In this document: positions 1-10,553 of the stretch, in pieces | Position numbering within the stretch: the stretch's first letter is position 1 | Layout of the letters: each line of letters begins with the position of its first letter | Source of the DNA: Condylostoma magnum | Taxonomy: Eukaryota; Ciliophora; Heterotrichea; Heterotrichida; Condylostomatidae | Assembly: GCA_920105805.1 (NCBI GenBank) | Contig: CAKKTI010000358.1 | Span: forward strand, 1 to 22,915 | DNA length: 22,915 nucleotides | Reading direction: 5' to 3' | Notes under the pieces: generated by a model | What the model saw: only the letters and a program-made list of their open reading frames with translations | What the model was told of the DNA's origin: nothing | Databases searched by the model: none | Translations under genes and position numbers: made by a program

Positions 1-35
1 AGAAATTGAAACCTAATAATTAATAACAAGTAAAC

Positions 36-2042
36 ATGTACTCTAAAAACATTTTATAGTTAATAGCTGGCTTTTTATAGCTCGACGATCTTTACAATTT
101 ATCAGAAGCATACAAACTAGCATACACCGCCACAAAAACCCAGGAACTTTGAAAGCACCAGTGCACTTCATTATACATAGGAGCCCTAGAATCATTCATG
201 TAAGTTAAAATCAGAGGAAAATATTAAGGAGGTCAAATAATCATTCACTCCCCTTAACAAGACTGGCGATACCTTCTTAAAAAGCACTAAAGAGTCTAAC
301 ACTACTGGTAAAATCTTCCACACGACTTCATATCGGAAGATGATATTTAAACAATTCAATCTGAGTTATTTGAATGTCTAAAAGAGCCGATCATGCCTTT
401 GCCATAGCTAAGGAGGGAAAACAGATACTTCAGTACCATTTTATAAGACCGGATCGGGAATGCTATTTATGCTGATGATGGGCCACAAATGCCGGGAGTT
501 AGTATAACGGATGATATTTTATTCGATTTTGAGGATAATTTCGACACTCTGCTTTGTGAGGTAATTTTTATATAGTTTCAAACAAAAGAAGATGATGAGA
601 TTTTGGCTATTATTCGATGAAATTTAAAACGAGATAGACTTCATCGGTAAGGAAGAAAAAGTGTAGGATCGACTTGTTCTAGTGAACAATACGAGCATTT
701 AAATATTCCTATAGTAACTGCCCAGGCAAAATTTAGGAGAATTCAGCCGTTTGTACTGAAGCTTGCGTATACGTTAATACAGTCTTTTTAAGTACATTGC
801 GAAATGACCTTGAATTATCTACGGAATTTTTCTGAGTCGTATGAGTTCTTAAGTGAGTACTATAGACGCTGGAATGCTTATACCGCCGCTATAAAAGAGC
901 TAGATGAACGTTTTCGGTGTGTTTCCAATATAATTAACCAGATTTACTCTTAAAAGTGAAAGGATTTCACTCAGATTCCTCCATTTTCTATAATGAGATG
1001 CATGGTGATCACTTGGAGGAGAAAAGTATGGGATTCTTTGAGTAATTTGATATTTTAATCCACTATGCAATTGTTTAGTGAAATTAGAAGTGAGTATGAT
1101 TAAAAGAAAGAGCTGTAAAATCAGAACAACTTTTTATTACTGTAAAAGGTTGTTGAATGCATTATCGATTTAAGCGTCTAAGAGGTAAATGTGCATTTCT
1201 TGAATCATACTTAATTCAAAACTGAAGGACCTTATGCTACTCTACATGAGACTTTAGTACATGAGACTAAGGATTTCTATAATAAAGTAGCTAGGAAGGG
1301 CCATGAAGAGTTTAGCTATATCTTCAATAAGGATGCAATTCTACTATAAACTGTTGCCTTGCCCATGACCAGTTATGAGTTGATCAAATTTGGATTAGAA
1401 ATTGAATTAGGAGTCTGAGAAATGTTTTTCTTGGAAAACTTTTAAGAGTATTGTCAAAAGGTTAATTATGCTGGAAATTTATCGAGTGAACATAGACCTG
1501 AGCTTGTTGACACGGAACTGGGGAGGAAGCTGTTCCATAGTTGTTATAATAAGCCCATTATAAACAATTATTTTTGCCATATATATCATTTTGAGACCAA
1601 GTTGTTGAAAAAAGCATAAAAAACAATTAAGTTGTATCAAGAATTACAATAATTGACCCAAAAACCCTTCAAAGATGATCAAATTGAGTTTTAAACTGAT
1701 TATTTAGGATTGTAATTAGAACAATCGGACTAAGAGAAAATGCTTTTTTCTATGGCTAGAGATATATTGATTTCTGATTGGAACGATACATGTCCGCAAC
1801 ATCTTTCTAATTAGTTATTAAACTTGCAGTTTTATTATACAGATTAATAGGTATTAGAAAATGTTCATTAAGTATTTTAGTTAAGTGTTAGTAATAAATA
1901 CAGCAATCCACTATTCACGTTAAAAGCATGTATATAAGCACCAACTACTAATTTAACTACAAACAGAAATCATGATACTCAAAGTCAGCATAAAGCAAAC
2001 ACTATTGCCATATCTAATAATTTAATTTATAATCTTATATAA
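36..2042 (+). CDS. F-box plus cullin-repeat-like protein
   Basis: Read with TAA/TAG as Gln and TGA as Trp, this is one continuous frame of about 668 residues. Residues 1-50 look like an F-box (ILQLIAGFLQLDDLYNLSEA, then ELWKHQC). Residues about 230-560 are helical and resemble cullin N-terminal repeats: YYRRWNAYTAAIKELDERF, WRRKVWDSL, then HETKDFYNKVARKG and an E-x-E-LGVWEMFFLENF stretch. No C-terminal cullin homology (Rbx-binding or neddylation) region follows. F-boxes normally bind SKP1, and cullin repeats normally form the SCF scaffold arm, so having both in one chain is unusual. A 15-nt GT-AG intron (561-575) is possible and leaves the frame unchanged. The stop TAA at 2040-2042 directly abuts the stop of the opposing gene. 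The start could lie further left, beyond the window. The F-box is fairly clear; the cullin assignment is from memory of the fold pattern and could instead be another helical-repeat scaffold. Confidence 0.75.
561..575 (+). other. Candidate 15-nt spliceosomal intron
   Basis: The sequence gtaatttttatatag begins GT, ends AG and is AT-only in between. Fifteen to sixteen nt is the known intron length in heterotrich ciliates. It sits between a Glu and a Phe codon of the F-box gene and contains an in-frame TAG. Length is a multiple of three, so reading it through would insert VIFIQ; the frame alone does not prove splicing. Confidence 0.6.
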
Positions 2043-4394
2043 CTAAATATTTTCACTATTTTTATTACGAGGTGGAGTGGCTGGCCTTCTCCTTAAAGTT
2101 TCATCCGTATCAATCCAATTATTACTGGAATTGCTTAAAGGATAAATGAGTTTAGGTGAAATCTCCATATTTCTCTAAATATACAAAATAGCAGCAGGAT
2201 TTTTATTCTTTCCACAATAATCAGTGGCAGAGAACACAGTAACCATATCCCCTCTTGACGATCTTTCATAGCCTTCCATAACACACTCATGTCCCCTTAT
2301 AAGCATATTTAGCCTGTTATCGTGAAGGAACCTCATAACTCTATCAGCCCCAAATTTAACGATATTTCCAGTATTAGTAGAATCTCTAAACGTATTAGGC
2401 TTAAACCCAATCTCTCTATCACTTTCACAAGGATCTGACCAAAGTAAATCAAGTACGCATTGCTCTAAGTGGTCAGTTGTATCTAAACTAACTTGTATTG
2501 GCTTTTCTATACTGTCAATTTCCTCAATTGACTGCAATTACCTTCCTATGCCGCCATGCACACACAAGATCCTGTTATCTATCACAGCGGCTAGTGGAAG
2601 ATACTCAAACATTTGATTTATTCTATTAAAAATTGAATTAGAATCATTGGGATCTTCATTTAGTCTCGACCTGCACTCATCTGCGAATCCATAACGAAAA
2701 TTAACGTTTCTATCTTCATGATGTCCTCTTAACATTATTATCTAATCGGGATTTTTCACCTTTAAAGCCATTAAAAGACAAATTGTTTCTAGACTGCGAG
2801 TACCTCGGTCTATATAATCTCCTAGGAATATATAATCAAAGCACTCTATATCCCCATCCCCAGGAACTTCACTTGGCTCGCCTCACATTTCAAAAATTCT
2901 TAGTAGATCTATATACTAGCCGTGGATATTACCAAAAACCTTGCAAGGGGGACGAACATGCATCACTACGGGCTCCTACCTCAGTATATTTTCACACTCA
3001 TCTATCAAACTCAGTATCATTTCTCTGTTTATGTTAAACTTCATGTCATTTATCTCGGCCCACTGTCTAGTATTAAATAGTTTATTCAAAAACAAGGTGC
3101 TTATAGTCTCTGTAGGATTTGGCTGCTATTTGCTAATCCCTGGAGGCAATGCCCTAACACCTAATCGCTTCCCTTCCTCTTATAATCTATCAATCGACAC
3201 TTTTCTTACCAACTCTCCGAAATCTCCGTTAATATCATGGGCCATTGATACAAACACTTGATTAGAGATTCTTATTTCAGGTGTTTTATTGTTTTACCTG
3301 GGAGCTCTGGGTAGAGGTCTGGCAGGTTCAGCTTACTACTAAGAGCTTGACACAATGTTTCTGATTTTAGGGTCAACTAGATGTCTGGGTAAAAGATACT
3401 CCAGTCTCTAGAACAACTTTATAGTATCAATTTTCATAATAGCATCCGTTGGTATATTAGGAGTTTCATGCTCAAACCCCCCGTGTATGTATATATCAGC
3501 ATCTAAGCTCCAGGAGGAATGTCTGAACCTTTGTATTGCTGGAAATTTGAACCATTCTGAGTTCTCAGTATCATAAGCCTCCAGTGGCACAGTCTCTCCT
3601 ACTTAGTTTGTTCTGCCTCCTATCACAACCATTGTAGAACCTATGAACAACGAGGTGTGCTGGTACCTACTGATCGGTATTTCACTGTTTGCTTTGTATG
3701 GAGCCCGCACCCAGTCCCATCGCCCGTCTCTGTGTCTTCTCAGTCCCCATGTATCATTCAGAGCACTCTAGTCTCCTGTCCTCCCTCCGAATATTACCAT
3801 CATCCCCATTGCCGACCCATTTTAACACAAAGCCGCAGAATGATAAACACGCGTTGCTGGTGTTTCTCCTCTTATTTCCAGCGGTGTCCAACTAAACGGG
3901 GCCTTTTCTACATTTAAGCACCATACATCATTAACTGGCTCATTCCCAGTGTTTCCTGCAAATACTAATAAATGAGGTTTTACATAAATCAAGCTGTGAC
4001 CGTACCTTCTGCCAGGAGTACTTCCAACAACCGGTACTACCATCCAAGTTGCTTAATCTTCACCGCTTCTCATGTCTAAAAGGTACAAATCATCCGCAGC
4101 CAACGACCCTCCGCCAGTGGCACCTCCGTATATAACCATTTAAAAGGCCTCGACCATAGAAGAAGCATGAGCTGCTCTTTGACTTGGGCTTACTCCGCTG
4201 ATTTTGTCTAGTTTGGTTCAAATCCGTGAAACCATATCAAAACAGTATGTGTCACCTGTTATTGAATATCTTCCTGTATCTCCAGTTGCTCCCCCGAATA
4301 AAATTATTTTTGTTTTGCTTATTGGTGTCATTGTATGACCAAATCGGGGTAGTGGAGAGTTTCCTGTTACTTCTACTTTACCTGCTTGACGCAT
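2043..4394 (-). CDS. PPKL: Kelch-repeat PPP-family phosphatase (PPKL/BSU1-like)
   Basis: About 783 residues. The N-terminal 330 residues are Kelch repeats ([46 protein letters not shown]). A PPP catalytic domain follows at about 430-735, and the C-terminal tail (PKLIYPLS, then RRRPATPPR) matches the plant/alveolate PPKL type. Visible motifs: GDYIDRG, HGG and [10 protein letters not shown] are normal. The first motif, usually GDxHG, reads GNIHG (about residue 490). The usual RGNHE reads RGHHE (about residue 554). Both changed residues are metal/phosphate ligands in the family, so activity may be reduced or lost. The start is the ATG before [19 protein letters not shown]; sequence further upstream is CT-rich and does not look coding. 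TAG at 2043-2045 is the stop: reading on in frame meets no TGA for several hundred bases and runs into the antisense of the F-box gene. PPKLs in apicomplexans and plants act in cortical or growth signalling. Confidence 0.95.
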
Positions 4395-4677
4395 TAGTAA
4401 TTTTAAATTGCAATAATATGTCAAAACTATTAGGTGTATGAAAGCAGGTCTGTTTAAAGTGTGTGGTAGGTTGAGGAGTTGGTGGATGAAGGAGAGGATG
4501 TTGAAAGAAGTGGAATATGCATATGAAATTGGGGTATGAGGATTGTAGGGGCTTATAATTAAAAAACTGTTAAATTAGGATTTTTGTATTTGGGGGAAGA
4601 GATAAGAGCTATAAGGGTTTGGGATCGTGAGGGGTACTTTACTGATGCTGTAATTATAGATAAATTTGGTATAATTA
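4395..4677. promoter_or_regulatory. Divergent intergenic region, PPKL and membrane protein
   Basis: Lies between the start of the Kelch phosphatase (minus) and the probable start of the small membrane protein (plus). One strand is purine-rich, the other CT-rich. No recognisable gene or RNA. It must hold the two upstream regions if both starts are right; no specific promoter element could be identified. Confidence 0.4.
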
Positions 4678-5238
4678 ATGCTTTCTTATGATAATTTGTC
4701 TATTTATAATAATTTTAAACTTATTGTTTTCTCTTGTTCCTTAAAATTGATAGTGATGGAACTGGGTAGATTCTGGGCAATGAATAAATATTTCTTGGCT
4801 ATATATGTTTCCTTTATACTTTTTTGATAGTTGGATAAGAATTTAAGTAATAGTGAGCCCTTGATTTAGGAACACTTCTATTTCGTCTTTTTATTTACTT
4901 AGATTGAACTGTCTCGTTTTATGATTATTCTTATGATTCCGCTTACTATACACAATGATATCTTTTTACACCTGTGAGCAGAGCTTATTTTCGATTTAAT
5001 AATTCATACGACTCTTTTATAAATGCTTACTATACAGGTAAAATTTCAAGGGTTTTGTTATTTTTCTCATGTTTTACATATCGCTGTTGTCTTGTATTCT
5101 GGTATTGATAATCTTTTAGCTTTTAAAACTTTTTATTTAAGTACTCTTACAGCATATTTATTAGACTTTACAACTATATTTTACAGAATATATGAATACT
5201 ACTTGAAGTATAATAACAATCTTCGTAATGTAAAATAA
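4678..5238 (+). CDS. Small multi-pass membrane protein, unknown family
   Basis: I do not recognise this protein. The frame gives about 186 residues with at least four hydrophobic stretches (YFLAIYVSFILFW; FMIILMIPLTI; CYFSHVLHIAVVLYSG; YLSTLTAYLLDFTTIFY) and a basic polar tail (YYLKYNNNLRNVK). Support: in-frame TAA/TAG/TGA are rare (about 6 of 187 codons, none in the last 71) where random sequence of this composition would give about 8 percent, and the TAA stop lies 33 nt from the stop of the convergent folate-receptor-like gene, like the other convergent pairs here. The start is uncertain: ATG at 4678 is the first before which stop-type codons become dense, and ATG at 4756 is an alternative. 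A second frame in 4610-5010 also gives protein-like text, so the call is tentative. Confidence 0.5.
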
Positions 5239-5271
5239 TCAAACATTTATAATATTTAAACTTTATACTAA

Positions 5272-5979
5272 TCACTCTAATTTCTGTCTGGAATTATCAA
5301 AGAAAATCTCTCTTTTCCTACGAATTTCTTCATTTTTATCTGTAGTTGGTGCTTTAATTAGTACAATAACTAAAATGATTCCGAATAAGACTATTAATCC
5401 AACTAATATAAACACAACAATCGAGAATTATGAAAATGACCCTTTACTTTTAAAATCCAAAGGATTTTTCTTAGCTGCTGGTACTCCGTCATACCCTTTT
5501 TTATTATTTACATCAAATCCCATCTTTTTACAAAATTCATGAGAATCATCTGTAATTGAGTGTAATTTTGAGCACATTAAACTATCTCCTGTGCAGAAAT
5601 CATAGTCATTGCTCATACCTTCCGTAAAATAATCATTTTTACAGCTATTATATCATTAATCACATAAGAATTATTTGATACCACTCTTAATACCTTCATT
5701 CATGTCTCCGTCACAAAGAGAACAGAGTACAGTTTCACTGTTTAAGATGCAGGAGGGAGATAAAGAGTCATAGTTCTCAAAAAGTGGAGGATTTTGAATG
5801 GCTTTTCCTATAATTTTGTATATTTTCAAGGAATTCTAAGCATCACAACATGTACGTTGCTAATGATCTTTACAGTATGGCAATTCAGTGCTTTGGAGGT
5901 TTCGAGTGCTTGGAAATGTTATTTAAGTAGAATTCTTACAACCTTAAGTTACAATTGATAAAAGTAGCAAAAGAACCAT
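5272..5979 (-). CDS. Folate-receptor-like cysteine-rich membrane protein
   Basis: About 235 residues. It begins with a signal peptide (MVLLLLLSIVTQG), followed by a cysteine-rich ectodomain with the order CK..RTCCDAQNSL, LCSLCDGD, FLCDQWYNSCKNDYF, FCTGDSLMCSKL and HEFCKKMGFDV. This spacing matches the folate receptor / plant folate-receptor-like family (TCC, C-x-C-D, C-x3-W/F-Y-x2-C-x2-DYF, FC-x2-MGF). One membrane span (FSIVVFILVGLIVLFGIILV) and a short basic cytoplasmic tail follow. Ligand binding is not shown; many protist members lack known ligands. The ATG is chosen because it starts the signal peptide. The end is ambiguous: TGA at 5274-5272 gives a tail ending RQKLE, and TAA at 5265-5263 would add three residues. 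It is divergent from the kinase gene at 6360 across 380 nt. Confidence 0.85.
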
Positions 5980-6359
5980 TTTATAATAATTGGAAAGATT
6001 ATTTGAAGGAAATTAGTTTAAAACAATAGTTGTCTTGTTGTAATAATAGATATACTAGCAATATGTATAAAAGAATTACTATTTCAATACATAATTCATA
6101 TGTTTCAATATACTCGTAATGCAAAATATTAAATGTTCATCTTTCATAACATATCTTGAATTATACAAATAAGCTTATCTTTAAATGTAATTTTCTTATA
6201 TCAAATAAGCAGCACCCTTATTACTTTTAAATCTTAATAAGTAATCAAATCGTACTTAAGCCTAACTATCCTCCAGCTCCCTTTCCTTAAACCAAAATTA
6301 CCTCAATTTTCTATCTTCCACTCAAAATTTGATTAAATCTGATACAACCTAGTAATATA
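5980..6359. promoter_or_regulatory. Divergent intergenic region, no gene seen
   Basis: This 380-nt AT-rich stretch separates two divergent start codons (folate-receptor-like gene, KA1-type kinase). I see no protein-like frame, tRNA or repeat. It is the longest divergent spacer in the window and presumably contains both promoters; no defined element is visible. Confidence 0.5.
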
Positions 6360-7730
6360 ATGTCAGAGTATTCTAGATTAGATGAATTTGAAATAATTCA
6401 AACCTTGGCCAAGGGCACCTAATCCAAGGTGAAGCTTGCTAAACAACCTGAATTAGAGTCTTACCACGCTTTAAAAATATTTAAAACACCTAACCCACCC
6501 AATAATCTAAACCTATTTCGCAGAGAATTCTAGACACTTTAGCAACTATAAAGTCCCTTCATAGTCTAGTACCATGGCTTTGCCGAAAACTCAACCTACC
6601 TAACTAAATCCGGCGATACTTATCAATGCAGCTACATCATAATGGAATACTGCTAGTAAGGAGATCTGTTTAATTTGATATACAAGAGTTAAAATCTCTC
6701 CGAGAATCAGATTAGAAGCCTAGCAAAGCAACTAATACTGGGGTAAATTTACCTCTAAGAGCAAAGACTGGAGCATTTAAAGTTCAAAGGGGAAAATATA
6801 CTAATTGATTCTGAGTTCCGGCTAAAAATTGCGGATTTTGGGGAAGTAGTCGATTTTAATAGTATATAATACTAGGTTTAGCCACATGATTGCTATAAAG
6901 CTCCAGAAATGTTAACCCAATAGGAATATGACCCGGCTAAAGTAGCTGCTTTTGAGGTTGGGATTATTATGTTCCTAATGAGTTTTAAAGCTTTACCATT
7001 CATGGCTGCAAGTTTAAGCAATGCTCACGCTAATCTCCTAAAGCACAATCCAGAGAAATACTGAAAAATGTTTAGAGCTAGTGAGTTGAATATAAGTGGA
7101 GATTTGACGGATTTACTGTAGAAATTGTTGGAGTTTGATCCGTAGAGCCGGATAAGCCTGGATTTGATACTGTAGCATTCTTGATTTGAGTAGAATACTT
7201 TAGATTAAAACACTCTAAAGACGTAATTGTTGTAAAAAATATAAGATTTCAAGGTTTAGGAGTAATAAGCGCTAGAAAGGAGACAGAAAGCATCAGGAGG
7301 TTTTCAAGGAATTAGATAATCTGACGGAAAGTTCTATAGAGCTGGTGATGATGATAGTTAACCCCTTACATTGTCGTTTTCATGGGATTCTGGAGATGAA
7401 ATAGTAAGGTAATTAAAGAACAAGAAATATGAGTCACAGAGCTATCTGTAAATTTTCACTTTTCTAGAATATAATGAACTAATGGCCATTTTATCCCATA
7501 CGTTTTCCATCAAATGTGTAGAAAGTAGCTTAGAGAATTAAAAGATTATAGGAAAAGTGACGGAAGAAACTTGTGAATTACATTTTGAGTGTCACTTAAT
7601 ACAAACATAAAGTGACCTCATTCTTTTGGAATTTTTCAAGCTAGAAGGATATCATTCTGACTTGGTAAAAATTTATAAGGAACTCTACAACCAAATAAGA
7701 AACAATGAGAATCTGCGCCTAGAATCTTAA
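6360..7730 (+). CDS. CAMK/KA1-type protein kinase, likely pseudokinase
   Basis: About 456 residues. The kinase domain occupies residues 8-290, and the C-terminal 110 residues (about 335-445, with IFTFLEYNELMAILSH and ECHLIQTQSDLILLEFFKLEG) look like a KA1-type domain. Seen motifs: glycine loop LAKGTQSKVKLA (degenerate), Lys39 in HALKIFK, MEYCQQGDL, DFG at 159-161, YKAPEML. The catalytic loop, normally HRDLKxEN, reads HLKFKGEN (H139 L140 K141): the catalytic Asp is replaced by Lys. The F-helix region (AAFEVGIIMFLM) also lacks the usual Asp. The protein probably lacks normal phosphotransfer and may be a scaffold or allosteric partner; this is inferred. TGA is read as Trp in KYWKMFRA and HSWF. 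It ends in tandem TAA TAA (7728-7733), 1 nt from the stop of the convergent gene. Confidence 0.92.
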
Positions 7731-7734
7731 TAAA

Positions 7735-8259
7735 TTAGGATTTAGAAGATTTCTTATATAACAAATGTTCTAGTCTTTGGTTTTCAAAGTACAAATTTTC
7801 CATATTTTCATATATCCTCTCAACTTCACTTTCTTTATCATTTAAGCTTCTCTTAATCTTTTTATTCTCAGCAATTAAATCAATAATAGTATCAGTTACT
7901 GATTTTCAGCAAGGAATTATTTCGTTGGTCTCCTTTTAAACTGCAATAGACTGCAATCCACTTTCCTGTAACAATTGATTAATAGTCACTCACACAAATC
8001 ACTATTCCTATAAACTTTCTGGATTCTAATTAGATTGAAACACAAATTAAAAGTCTTCTTAATCTCCTCAACTAATTTAAGCTTGTTTTTAAATAGAAGG
8101 GGAAGATACTAAAGGCAGCACTGGACTTTCTACATCTAGGTTAAAATGAGGGGATTATATATGATGATCAATGTCCTGCCCCATAGTGTCTTGAATATGT
8201 ATAGAGGAAATGTTTTGTATAGAAGGACTTGAACTGTCTGATTCATATGAAAACTCCAT
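7735..8259 (-). CDS. Small coiled-coil protein, gene structure uncertain
   Basis: I do not recognise this with certainty. The C-terminal part in the frame ending at TAA (7737-7735) is a convincing coiled coil (IIDLIAENKKIKRSLNDKES, then ERIYENMENLYFENQRLEHL). The N-terminal part in the same frame starts MEFSYESDSSSPS and is acidic and Ser-rich. In between (about 8010-8090) that frame is crowded with TAA/TAG/TGA, while the next frame gives clean text (KLKLVEEIKKTFNLCFNLIRI), so short introns probably interrupt the gene; I could not place 15-16 nt introns convincingly. The layout INQLL..SGL followed by a coiled coil faintly resembles ADIP/SSX2IP-type centrosomal proteins, which is only a guess. 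The ATG lies 7 nt after the TAG of the anoctamin gene on the same strand; an in-frame ATG at 8184 is an alternative start. Confidence 0.55.
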
Positions 8260-8266
8260 TTAATTA

Positions 8267-10546
8267 CTAACTGCTCTCTTCTAAATACCGTATACTTTCT
8301 TCCTTTATCCTGAACATATCTTTATGTCTTTGAGTAACTTAAAAAGTAGTAGAACTTCTAATCTCTCGCTTACCCGAAGGAACTATTCCATATAGTTTCT
8401 CATTAATAACTCTTTTACTCCATTTATAACCTTATTTAACTATAACAGGCTCATCAGGAATAGCAACACTTATCGCATATTTTAAGAACATAAGACTGTG
8501 TTCCAATGCAAAGAATAATATCAATTTTTCATAGTTTCCAAGTTCAATAAAGGCCGGAGAAGCGAACATTATTATAGCAGCATTGGAAAAAGCTGCTATA
8601 TAAGAAATTGTTAGCATTATCATTCTCCATACTCCATTATTCTCAGCTCTATACGGCCTAGGCCTCTTTGTCAATTTACACAACTTCCATGCATCCACTT
8701 TTATCTCAATTACAATTTCTATCAAGGCAAAAAGAGGAGTAAGGGGAAAAGCAGCGCAGAATAAGACTAGATATCCATATTGCAAGGCCATTTCCATATA
8801 ATCGTCAATTGGAGACTCGTATATCTCTAGCTTCGACTGCTGCTCAATCGGGCCCATCTCTACCCTCATATCAGGCCTATCGATAAGCATTTTCTTAATT
8901 TTTCTATTTTCTTTCCAAATCTCAAATCTATACAAGATATAAGGAACTCCGAGCTCTACTAGGTTCAGCACTATGTTAATTCCGAATATTGTGCCTAGGA
9001 CCAAAGCTAGCTCATTTATATAGTTGTGCGTTTCAGGGTTATCGTCAAAGAAGCTTTTAGCAAACGCTATATAGAACAACGATGCGTAGGAATTAACGAA
9101 TTAGAAGAAGAACAGCTTGACTGCTAAACTGTCACTATGAAAGGACTCAGTTTCATGATTTTCCCAATTAGTTAAAATTGAGGCTACCCAGCTGTATATT
9201 AAATTAAGCACGTTGATTTAAATAGCGTTCAGTATAGCGCATAGGATTGGCACATAACTTGCTTTATCAAGTGCTCTATATATCATAATTGAAGTAACTG
9301 CTATTATTACAATTCCTATGAAAATAGAGACCACTGAGTAACTTATAATCTTCTTCAAATTATCTATCGTTTTACTTTACTTCATTTTCTTGTATCTCCC
9401 AGTTATAATATCCTGCCTATACTCACCCTTAAAATCAGCTCTTTACTCCTCTTTTTGGATAAAATCATGAGTTCCCCATTGCCATGAAAAGTACTTCTCA
9501 TTGCGTACCCATACTTAGTCAAACACTGAGCCCCAGAGGCATATAAACACTGCGTAGAACAGAGGTACCATATTCTGTATATTAAGTCCTTTTTCCTCAG
9601 AAGGGAATATAAGAGTGATTACAAAGACAAGTACACCAATCACAGCTGCTGAGATTATACTTTTCATATAACAGTTCATCCATGCAAAATACAGAGCTAT
9701 TTTCTCACCAAAGTATTGACTTATATACTTCAACGGTTAAGGCTTAAAAATTGATTTGAATGAACACCAGTTTTATCAGAAATAGTCAAGTCATTTTTGA
9801 TTATGCATAACAAAATGATATTGAACTGCTCCAACATCTTACATTACATTAAAATCAATGATTTCATTTAAAGAATCATATAATATACGTACTTTATCAC
9901 TGTAACTAAACAATGATCCTTGATCATTTTCTTAGATTTCATTATCATCTAAGTCAAATTTCCTGAAAAGTTATACAGAGTTGTCAACTGCTCCAAGTCG
10001 TGCAGTTGCAAAAGCAGTCCAGGGTGCTACTTCCTTATAAGGATGAGACTCTGGGTTATCTCTAGGGTTAGGCTTAAATTAAAGATGGTAACTTGTGACT
10101 TCTGCTCTTTTTCTAAACCAATTCTCTTTTAAATTCAATATACAAAACACCTCATCCTAATCTCTAGAGCTAAATAGCTTATAGTTTGCTTAGTTTTTAT
10201 GTTAAATAGTTCAAAGTACTGCGGAAATAACACAGTCTAAAAATTCGCTTTTAGTTATATGTTGAGATTCTTTATAACTTTTAGACAGCCAGGGAACCTA
10301 GCTTTAAAGCTTGTATACTATACTAAACTCATTCTATAGATCCTACTTACTGCTTCTGTATATTTTTAGGAGTTTCTCCCTTGCCCATTTAACTTATACT
10401 GTTTTAGCTAGGCTTTTCTATACATTTTCACTTGGATCGTAAATATTCGGGAATTGTAGGACTAGAATATCCTGGTTATCAAACCAGCTATCAATTTTCC
10501 AACAGTCATTATCTAAATTATCAGGAGGTATACTACTATTGGACAT
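8267..10546 (-). CDS. Anoctamin (TMEM16) membrane protein
   Basis: About 759 residues, the usual anoctamin length, in one frame. A cytoplasmic N-terminal domain (to about 260) is followed by the hallmark entry to the channel/scramblase region, QPLKYISQYFGEKIALYFAW. Further along: HDFIQKEE, FFFQFVNSYASLFYIAFAK, and then DDYMEMALQYG, FPLTPLFALIEIVIEIKVDAW and RAENNGVW. Of the calcium-site acidic residues known in TMEM16A, this protein keeps counterparts in TM6 (Glu of NLVEL), TM7 (Asp and Glu of DYME) and TM8 (Glu and Asp of EIKVD). The TM6 Asn counterpart is Leu. It is therefore probably a calcium-activated chloride channel or lipid scramblase of the plasma or alveolar membrane; which of the two cannot be told. 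It ends in tandem TAG TAA. The start ATG is only 7 nt from the divergent MORN gene's ATG. Confidence 0.97.
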
Positions 10547-10553
10547 ATTTTTT
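10547..10553. promoter_or_regulatory. 7-nt gap between divergent start codons
   Basis: Only atttttt separates the anoctamin ATG (minus) from the MORN-protein ATG (plus). Both N-termini look coding from the first codons and neither has an in-frame Met soon after. Promoters and any 5' leaders of each gene must therefore lie inside, or overlap, the other gene's coding sequence. Confidence 0.6.

Noticed and set aside
3657-3917. Plus-strand open frames inside the Kelch phosphatase
   Set aside because: They are antisense shadows of the minus-strand PPKL, whose Kelch motifs are unmistakable.
4735-4790. EF-hand-like text (DSDGTGQI) in a second frame
   Set aside because: There is no second loop residue pattern or flanking helices, and the overlapping membrane-protein frame has far fewer stop-type codons.
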